This document shows positions 1-5,614 of a DNA stretch of 64,000 bases, one piece after another; the stretch's first letter is position 1; every line of letters begins with the position of its first letter. The position numbers were made by a program, and so were the translations under genes. The stretch is taken from positions 2,852,001-2,916,000 of the forward strand of contig CBDAQO010000002.1 of the NCBI GenBank assembly GCA_965199105.1, given 5' to 3'. Origin of the DNA: LMUY01 sp965199105. Its GTDB lineage: Bacteria > Pseudomonadota > Alphaproteobacteria > Acetobacterales > Acetobacteraceae. The notes beneath the pieces are model-generated. The model did no database searches. It had not been told where the DNA came from and was given only the letters and a program-made list of their open reading frames with translations.

Positions 1-359
1 CCGAGGAGATCGCCGAATGCACCCAGCTTATGACCGCGCAACTGACCCGCTGCGGCCTGACGCTGCGCCCGCAGGCAACGGTGGTGACCACGCCCACCGA
101 GTGGGAGGCGATGTTCCCGCGGACGGGGGGCGCGCTGTATGGCCAGGCGCTGGACGGCTGGCGGGCGCCGTTCCGCCGCATGGGGGCGAGGACGCGGCTG
201 CCGGGCTTGCTGATGGCGGGCGGCGGGGTGCATCCGGGCCCGGGCGTGCCGATGGCGGCGCTGTCGGGCCGGATGGCAGCCGCCGCAGCGATGCAGCACC
301 GCGGTTCGACCGCCCCGTCCCGCCGCGTGGCTACGCCTGGTGGTATGTCGACGCGCTGA
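1..359 (+). CDS. crtD: Carotenoid 3,4-desaturase / methoxyneurosporene dehydrogenase, C-terminal end (5' cut)
   Basis: This is the last ~118 codons of a phytoene-desaturase-family FAD enzyme; the frame is open from base 3 and ends at the stop at 357-359. The visible part has the family's C-terminal pattern: a TPTEWEAMFPRTGGALYG block, then LLMAGGGVHPGPGVPMA (the FAD-proximal motif) and LSGRMAAAA. CrtD introduces the C-3,4 double bond in spheroidene/spirilloxanthin synthesis at the photosynthetic membrane. The neighbouring crtC supports CrtD over CrtI. The tail continues well past the usual end of the fold, in a frame that overlaps crtC. The assignment rests on the C-terminus and on context. 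Confidence 0.75.
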   Translation, partial: EEIAECTQLMTAQLTRCGLTLRPQATVVTTPTEWEAMFPRTGGALYGQALDGWRAPFRRMGARTRLPGLLMAGGGVHPGPGVPMAALSGRMAAAAAMQHRGSTAPSRRVATPGGMSTR

Positions 360-1240
360 GCGACGATGGCCAGCACGGCCTGACCGTAATCGCGTTCGTC
401 GGCAGCGTGTTTTCGCCCTACTACGCCTGGGCGCGGCGCGGCGGCGCGCTGGCCGACCCGGCGCGGTTCTGCGCCATGAACGTGGCGCTGTATGGGCCCG
501 GCGGCCGCTGGGCGATGACCGAGCGCGGCGCTGCCACCCGGACAGCCACGACGTTGGCGATCGGCCGCTCCTCCCTGTCCTGGGACGGCGCCGCCCTGGC
601 GCTGCGGCTGGACGAGCGCTGCGCCCCCATCCCACGCCGGGTCCGCGGCACCGTCCGCCTGCACCCCGGCGCGGTCTATGGCCGCCGCTTCACCCTGGAC
701 GCCGCCGGCCTGCACCGATGGCAGCCGATCGCCCCCGGCGCCAGGGTGGAGGTGGCGCTGGACCGCCCCAACCTAGCCTGGTCCGGCCCGGCCTACTTCG
801 ACACCAACGACGGCGACGGCCCGCTCGAGGAGGCGTTCAAGAGCTGGGAATGGTCCCGCACCAGCACACCCGCCGGCGCCGCGGTGCTCTACGAGGCCCA
901 ACGCCGCGACGGCACCAGCCAATGCCTGGCGCTACGCTTCGACGGCGCCGGCGCGGTGAACCCATTCGAGCCGCCCGCGCTGGTGGGGCTCCCCGCGACC
1001 CGGCTATGGCGCATCCCCCGCAGCACGCGTGCGGAAGGCGGAGCCGCGGTGGTGAAGACGCTGGAGGACACCCCGTTCTACGCCCGCTCGGTGCTTCGGA
1101 CGCGGCTTGGCGGCGAGGCGGTGACGGCGGTGCATGAGAGCTTGTCGCTGGACCGGTTCCGCCGGGCTTGGGTGCAGGCGATGCTCCCGTTTCGCGTGCC
1201 GCGGGCGATGGGGGTTAGGGGGAGGGGCGTGGATTTGTGA
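17..1240 (+). CDS. crtC: Carotenoid 1,2-hydratase (hydroxyneurosporene synthase)
   Basis: CrtC adds water to the C-1,2 double bond of neurosporene or lycopene in spheroidene/spirilloxanthin synthesis. The family signature starts at about residue 95 (PRFDRPVPPRGYAWWYVD), followed by SDDGQHGLTVIAFVGSVFSP, YYAWARR, the CAMNVALYG block and a C-terminal SLSLDRFRRAWVQAMLPFRVP. The only in-frame standard starts are ATG 17 and GTG 101. ATG 17 has GAGGAG at 4-9 at good spacing, giving 407 residues. As I remember, the Rubrivivax CrtC is about this long while Rhodobacter CrtC is near 281. The first ~95 residues overlap crtD and look like a shadow of it, so the true start is uncertain although the enzyme call is firm. 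Confidence 0.82.
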   Translation: MHPAYDRATDPLRPDAAPAGNGGDHAHRVGGDVPADGGRAVWPGAGRLAGAVPPHGGEDAAAGLADGGRRGASGPGRADGGAVGPDGSRRSDAAPRFDRPVPPRGYAWWYVDALSDDGQHGLTVIAFVGSVFSPYYAWARRGGALADPARFCAMNVALYGPGGRWAMTERGAATRTATTLAIGRSSLSWDGAALALRLDERCAPIPRRVRGTVRLHPGAVYGRRFTLDAAGLHRWQPIAPGARVEVALDRPNLAWSGPAYFDTNDGDGPLEEAFKSWEWSRTSTPAGAAVLYEAQRRDGTSQCLALRFDGAGAVNPFEPPALVGLPATRLWRIPRSTRAEGGAAVVKTLEDTPFYARSVLRTRLGGEAVTAVHESLSLDRFRRAWVQAMLPFRVPRAMGVRGRGVDL

Positions 1241-1334
1241 GGTGTGTGCGGCCGGTTTGCGCCTCATGTCGGTCGTTCCGCGGTCCGGCACGGCCTGCGG
1301 ATAGCAGACGTTCATCCACCTTGAGCGGCCCGGG

Positions 1335-3269
1335 CTACCGCGTCTGCAAATCAGATGTAAATTCCGCTTCGAGCGTCGGGTCATCCCGCGTTGAGAAGTC
1401 ACCGACCGTGTAAGCCTCGTCATCGAGGTCGGGTGCGATCATTACGGTAGCAAAAATGATTTGGTGGTCGACTTTGCTCATGGACGACACCCTCGCGATC
1501 TGCATTTGGATGTTGTGGCTCCGCTGCGGTTCCATCCCCTTGTCTTCAATAGTGTCAATTAGACAAAAGCGCGGATGTCTAAAAAAACTATGCTTCATTG
1601 CTGCTGCCAAGAGACCGACAATGAAGCTCGTTTTGAGCACTACCCGCGAGCTTGCGGAAAAGTAACTCTGCCCATCGACGGTTATGCGGTTGGTTCCAAA
1701 GTCGAACTCCACACGCTTCGGGTCTTCGAAAGCGTCCTGCCTGCGCAGGTCGTGCCGCAATAGATCTCCAATCTCTTCGGCTACTGCAGTGTAGCCCCGC
1801 GCCAGCCGGCCTTCTTGCGAAGCGCGCAGGGTCTCGTTGCGTGATTGCAGCTTGGTCATTGACTGATTGAGTTCTTCCTTACGGCGCGAAATCTGGTGAA
1901 GTTTCTCCACCATGGCCCTGCGGCGTTCCAACTCCTCCAGTTGGTGATCGAGATAGCCGGCCTCTCTGTGCAGTGCGCGCAAACGATCTCTGGCGTCTGT
2001 GGAAGGTAGTCGCCGCAGCGTGGACAGTTGCCGCGACGCGACGCGCCATTCGGTTTCGAGCTTGGCATAACGCGCGGCCAGTTCCCCTACACTCTTCTCC
2101 CGCCGAGTTTGCAGCATTTCCGATTGCTTGAGCTGGATAGCGTTGTCGTTGATGAGGGAAACAATGCGGCTTTTTGACCGCTCAGGGTCAAACGGCGTCT
2201 TACACAGGTGGCATATCGTTTCACCAGGTTCGTCTAATAAAGAATAGCATGCCGGGCAGGTCTCGAATCTAACATGATTGAAATGGTTGGCTACTGCCGA
2301 CGCGTCGCGCAGAGCGTCGATTTTCTGCTTGAGGCTTGCAATGAATTCCGCGGAATCCGCGATTTCCAGCGATAGAGCATCCCGTTCCTGCTGCGCCTCG
2401 CCAAGCTTTTCCTGAAGGTCCTGGACCTCTTTGTAGGCTTGCTCCTGCGCCTTCATGGTAAGCTGATCGTCGGACGCGCCGACAAAGGTCTGGCGCTCTG
2501 CCTCCTCGATCGCCGCCTGGAGACTCGCTCGCTTGGCTTCGAGGGTATGCTTCTCCGCTTCAATCCAATCGAGCGTGAGAGCTTCCCCAGCTTTGCCAAA
2601 GATAGCATACAGGCTTCGCAGTTCGCCGCTGACTGAATCGAACTCGCGCTGGAGCGTTCGAATCGTCAGTTCGTTCTGGTAAAGGTCCCCGTCATAAGCG
2701 CCGCAAAGAAGCCGCCCGACGGCGTCACGAAGCAGTGGCGAGTCGAACTGGCTGTCGAATTTGAAGAGATGCTCAACAGGGCTAAGCTGATCGGCATAGA
2801 GCAGCCTAAGAATCTGGTTCATCGTGAGATTGCCAGAAATGTCGTTGGCGACCTCCGGAATCCCAAGTAGGCGAAAGAGCGCCTGCGAAAAACTCTCCTT
2901 GCTCGCTGATCGTCTGTATGGGTAGCGTATCCACTGGTCGAGCGCAGCCTTCTGGGACGACTCGTAGTCGCCGCCAAAGATATCCATAGGCTGGCCCGTT
3001 TCGGTCGAAATCTCCCTGCCCAACGTGGCGGCGTTGCCGTTGATCTCGACCTCGATCTGCACCGCCGTGCACAGCTTTGCTGCGTCACTCCAGTCCGCTA
3101 GATCGCCGCCGAGGCAGTAGAAGATAATGTTCAAGATAGTCGATTTGCCGGACGCGTTCTCGCCGCGGATGATGTTCACGCCCTTGTGGAAAACCTCATC
3201 ATAAGCAATGGCGAGGTTTTTCTTTACAACAACGCGTTTGACGATGAGCGTAGGCTCAAACAGGGTCAT
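1335..3269 (-). CDS. ABC-3C system ATPase (Rad50/SMC-like, zinc-hook)
   Basis: A 644-residue Rad50/SMC-type ABC ATPase. Walker A is GENASGKST at residues 36-44. The middle (about 200-500) is largely coiled coil, interrupted by a CPAC...CHLC pair (Cys338/341/353/356) that looks like a zinc hook or ribbon. Near the C-terminus FCLIDTIEDKGM (about 568-579) sits where Walker B and the catalytic acid belong, after a YFSASSR segment that may be the signature motif. It is the last gene of a four-gene minus-strand operon and overlaps the middle-component gene by 14 bases. In ABC-3C systems this subunit is thought to sense nucleic acid and switch on the effector. Base composition is visibly less GC-rich than crtC beside it. 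The general ATPase call is secure; the system assignment comes from the neighbours. Confidence 0.8.
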   Translation of the reverse strand: MTLFEPTLIVKRVVVKKNLAIAYDEVFHKGVNIIRGENASGKSTILNIIFYCLGGDLADWSDAAKLCTAVQIEVEINGNAATLGREISTETGQPMDIFGGDYESSQKAALDQWIRYPYRRSASKESFSQALFRLLGIPEVANDISGNLTMNQILRLLYADQLSPVEHLFKFDSQFDSPLLRDAVGRLLCGAYDGDLYQNELTIRTLQREFDSVSGELRSLYAIFGKAGEALTLDWIEAEKHTLEAKRASLQAAIEEAERQTFVGASDDQLTMKAQEQAYKEVQDLQEKLGEAQQERDALSLEIADSAEFIASLKQKIDALRDASAVANHFNHVRFETCPACYSLLDEPGETICHLCKTPFDPERSKSRIVSLINDNAIQLKQSEMLQTRREKSVGELAARYAKLETEWRVASRQLSTLRRLPSTDARDRLRALHREAGYLDHQLEELERRRAMVEKLHQISRRKEELNQSMTKLQSRNETLRASQEGRLARGYTAVAEEIGDLLRHDLRRQDAFEDPKRVEFDFGTNRITVDGQSYFSASSRVVLKTSFIVGLLAAAMKHSFFRHPRFCLIDTIEDKGMEPQRSHNIQMQIARVSSMSKVDHQIIFATVMIAPDLDDEAYTVGDFSTRDDPTLEAEFTSDLQTR

Positions 3270-3774
3270 AGCGGTGCTCCAAAAGCCCAGTTCGATCCTT
3301 CAGGCCGCCCGAGCCAAGCAAATTGTAGTCCGACGCCAAAATACTGAGAAACTCCATTAAGTCGGCCTGGCTATCGTTCGCGGCGTTCACACGCGGCGCG
3401 ATGTCATCCGGTATTGGCGCATTGGTTATGCGAACCTGGCCGAGAACAAGCCGATCCGGATCAATCAAGCCGTTCGCAGCAAGAGTGTTGAGAGCCGCGT
3501 TTTGGATGGGCTCCATGCGATTAAGGACCGCGCGCCCTTCCGGCTGTTCCCCGTAAGGCTTCGTGTGCCCGTAGGTCTTCGCCAGTCGCTTGTAGCGCAG
3601 ATGGGGCTTGCCGATCCTGATTTCTCCAATCCGAAACGGGAATAGAAGATAAAAGTCGAGAATTCTGATTGTCTCGCGCGGCAACGGCCCTTTGCTCAAG
3701 ATTGGCCATAGCCGGAGCAAGCGGAAGAGAGCGTGAAACGGATCAAGGGCAGCTTGATACGACAACTGGATCAT
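3256..3774 (-). CDS. ABC-3C system middle component (MC5-like)
   Basis: A 172-residue protein starting at ATG 3774, which overlaps the stop of the gene before it (ATGA). An upstream extension is open but has no family-like residues. The N-terminus (YQAALDPFHALFRLLRLWP) and the ILDFYLLFPFRIGEIR segment near residue 37 match what I recall of ABC-three-component middle component 5 proteins, which link the ATPase to the effector subunit. No enzymatic motif is seen. Coupling by overlap at both ends (ATGA upstream, 14 bases with the ATPase) shows that the three proteins are made together. Family is assigned from remembered motifs and context. Confidence 0.72.
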   Translation of the reverse strand: MIQLSYQAALDPFHALFRLLRLWPILSKGPLPRETIRILDFYLLFPFRIGEIRIGKPHLRYKRLAKTYGHTKPYGEQPEGRAVLNRMEPIQNAALNTLAANGLIDPDRLVLGQVRITNAPIPDDIAPRVNAANDSQADLMEFLSILASDYNLLGSGGLKDRTGLLEHRYDPV

Positions 3775-4340
3775 GTATGCCACCGAACGAAGCACTGCTC
3801 GGCCAGCCAATAGATCATGCCCATGACGATGCCATGGTTTAGAGTGAAGACGGTGGTACCGCACTCGGCGATCGTCGGCGTAACGATAAGGGTGTCTATC
3901 AGCTGGTTGACTTGAACCTTATCCAGCTCTCCAAGCTTTGGATGTACATGCATGGTAAAATGGTGCTCGGCACCCGCAAGCAGGTAGGCGAATATCTCCT
4001 GCGCAGACGCGTAGAGCGACCACATCTCCAAAAGTTTAGCGAACTGCTCTTTTTTCGCATAAGCGACGTAAAGCTCGCTAGTTCGCCCTCCAGCTTTGAG
4101 CTTCGCCTCCAGCCCGACGATACCGTCGGCTGCCTCCTTGTGTTCGTAAAAATGTTTGAGACTTTCGACCGTGTGCCGCACCTCAGCGTTTTTACTGATT
4201 TCAGCTTGCAGTTTGTCCAGGAGCTGCTCAACGATCCCGGGCGCGCGATTCGTAGCCGGATAGGTGTTGTTAACGATCTTATCGCCGGCCACGATGTCGC
4301 CTAGAGCGCTTGCACCCCGTTGATCTATGCGGGTGGCCAC
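3771..4340 (-). CDS. ABC-3C system C-terminal-domain (CTD) protein
   Basis: A 189-residue protein with a GTG start at 4340 and no strong ribosome site. The N-terminus has a short glycine motif G-D-I-V-A-G-D-K at residues 14-21, of a kind I remember at the start of many conflict-system proteins. The rest looks mainly helical, with a hydrophobic C-terminal stretch (LNHGIVMGMIYWLAEQCF). In typical ABC-3C operons the third component has a variable effector domain fused to such a C-terminal domain. Here no effector domain is fused, and the gene just upstream encodes a membrane protein with the same motif. This suggests a split effector. There is no recognisable nuclease, protease or NADase motif. 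Confidence 0.62.
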   Translation of the reverse strand: MATRIDQRGASALGDIVAGDKIVNNTYPATNRAPGIVEQLLDKLQAEISKNAEVRHTVESLKHFYEHKEAADGIVGLEAKLKAGGRTSELYVAYAKKEQFAKLLEMWSLYASAQEIFAYLLAGAEHHFTMHVHPKLGELDKVQVNQLIDTLIVTPTIAECGTTVFTLNHGIVMGMIYWLAEQCFVRWHT

Positions 4341-4368
4341 CGGCTGATATCGGGTTCTCGCCGCAGAC

Positions 4369-4560
4369 TTACTTATGCGGCGCCGACGTCTTGTTACCGC
4401 CTACGATGTCGCCGTCGGCGCGCGACCGGCTTTGGTCTACTACCGATCCCGTGCCCGTGGCACGGTTTTTGGTCAGCTGAAATGTAAGCAGCGAGCCGCT
4501 TACCAGGCCACCAAGGAAGCTGAGTATCTGCGAGCTATGCTGCGTCACAAAGTCCAGCAT
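4369..4560 (-). CDS. Small single-pass membrane protein of the ABC-3C cassette, GDIVGGNK motif
   Basis: A 63-residue protein starting at ATG 4560, with GGAG five bases upstream. Residues ~11-30 (ILSFLGGLVSGSLLTFQL) form one membrane helix, followed by a basic stretch (KNR) and a polar tail ending with G-D-I-V-G-G-N-K (residues 50-57). That motif nearly repeats G-D-I-V-A-G-D-K at the N-terminus of the next gene, 28 bases downstream. It is the first gene of the operon. I infer a membrane effector or anchor that associates with the CTD protein through the shared motif. No named family is recognised; the ribosome site, the helix and the motif support it as real coding. Confidence 0.62.
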   Translation of the reverse strand: MLDFVTQHSSQILSFLGGLVSGSLLTFQLTKNRATGTGSVVDQSRSRADGDIVGGNKTSAPHK

Positions 4561-4905
4561 CTACGCTCCATCCCCGTTCTTCGCCAGTCGGCTCAGCTCG
4601 CGCAGCCCGCTCGCAGGACACACTTCAAGTTATTTACCGGCAGTGATCTATTGCTGATGGGGTGTCAAGGGTTTGCATGTGCCGGCCTAGTGCCTGTGCA
4701 AGGCGATCCGGCTCTCAAGTAACTGCCTGACCACGCAACCATACCTGTGATGTGGAGTACGCGCGCCACGTTGAGCTGGCATGGTGGACGGTGTGAAATG
4801 GTCAGACGTGCTGGCCGGTTGGCTTAAGTAGGCTGAGATCGTCCGCTTTCCCCTACTTCTGCTCTAAACCTGCCCGTTCGCCCGCGGCCCCTCCTCGTTG
4901 CCCCG
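4561..4905. other. Intergenic gap between the ABC-3C cassette and the toxin-antitoxin pair
   Basis: 345 bases with no supported gene on either strand. It must hold the promoter of the minus-strand ABC-3C operon, but I see no convincing -35/-10 pair. No tRNA, integrase remnant or obvious terminal repeat was found. Confidence 0.5.
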
Positions 4906-5292
4906 TCAGACAACCCGAACGTCACCCGGATACGCCAAAAGCCCGGCGTCCGCGGTCACGAACGGCAAACCTTCCGCGAGCGCTTGGGCGACGAGCAGGC
5001 GATCGAACGGGTCCTTGTGGAGCGGCGGGAGCAGGTCGACGGCCAGGGTGTGGTCGCTGGTGACGGGCAGCTCGATGTAGCCGTTCTCCACCAGGCCGCG
5101 GCGTAGGACGCGTGGGTCGATCCGGAAATCCGGGCGGTTGAGCGCGCGCTTGATGACCACTTCCCACAGGCTCGCCGGCGAGAAGGCCAGATCGTTGCCC
5201 TCGTCCTCGATCATTGCGCACGCCGCGGGCGAGAGGCGCTGAGGCGTGTAAGCCGCCCAAAGCAGCAACTGCGTGTCGAGCAGCAGCCTCAA
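4906..5292 (-). CDS. vapC: VapC-type PIN-domain ribonuclease toxin
   Basis: A 128-residue PIN-domain protein of normal VapC length. The acidic residues of the Mg-dependent active site are visible: Asp in RLLLDTQLLLW at the N-terminus, Glu in SLWEVVIK, Asp in KDPFDRLLVAQA and Asp in FVTADAGL. Such toxins cut tRNA or rRNA when freed from the antitoxin. The start is a TTG at 5290-5292 that overlaps the antitoxin stop (TTGA), giving tight translational coupling that keeps toxin output below antitoxin. The RNA target cannot be told from sequence. Confidence 0.9.
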   Translation of the reverse strand: MRLLLDTQLLLWAAYTPQRLSPAACAMIEDEGNDLAFSPASLWEVVIKRALNRPDFRIDPRVLRRGLVENGYIELPVTSDHTLAVDLLPPLHKDPFDRLLVAQALAEGLPFVTADAGLLAYPGDVRVV

Positions 5293-5534
5293 ACGCCTCC
5301 CTCAAACATATGCTCGATCAGCGAAGCGCCCATCCGATCGAAATCGTCCGGCACGTCCGCTTGTCCGGCCAGGAAGCCAAGACGGCGTTTGGCACCTGGC
5401 TCGGGCGCGTCGACCGCACTCACCTTGACCAGCGGACGACCCGCTTTCGCAATGACGAAGGGCTCGCCGCACGTTGCGCGCTCGATCAAGCGCGACAGGT
5501 GAGTCTTGGCTTCGTGGATGTTGACGGTGTGCAT
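5289..5534 (-). CDS. Phd/YefM-family antitoxin
   Basis: An 81-residue antitoxin with the Phd/YefM pattern: HTVNIHEAKTHLSRLIERA for the DNA-binding fold, then GEPFVIAKAGRPLVKV. The tail from about residue 50 would wrap the PIN toxin. It binds its own promoter and neutralises the VapC encoded directly downstream, with overlapping stop and start codons. Its start codon lies 12 bases from a perfect palindrome (5547-5565), the likely autoregulation site. Confidence 0.9.
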   Translation of the reverse strand: MHTVNIHEAKTHLSRLIERATCGEPFVIAKAGRPLVKVSAVDAPEPGAKRRLGFLAGQADVPDDFDRMGASLIEHMFEGGV

Positions 5535-5546
5535 GTGCGCCTTAAA

Positions 5547-5565
5547 CTAAGTTCAGCGAACTTAG
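5547..5565. promoter_or_regulatory. Palindromic operator of the toxin-antitoxin operon
   Basis: A perfect inverted repeat CTAAGTTC-AGC-GAACTTAG lies just upstream of the antitoxin start. Position and symmetry fit the operator bound by the Phd-type antitoxin or the toxin-antitoxin complex. It is AT-rich compared with its surroundings and probably overlaps the promoter. Confidence 0.72.
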
Positions 5566-5614
5566 TCTCTCCCGTCGCACCTTGCAATGGAGCTGCATTC
5601 GCGCTTCACACCCC

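Noticed and set aside
4375..4722. A 115-codon plus-strand frame opposite the small membrane protein of the ABC-3C cassette
   Set aside because: No membrane or domain pattern, while the minus strand has a ribosome site, a membrane helix and the shared GDIV motif.
1241..4905. Integrase, attachment site or terminal repeats bounding the ABC-3C island
   Set aside because: I looked at both edges and found no recombinase gene, tRNA 3' end or convincing direct repeat.
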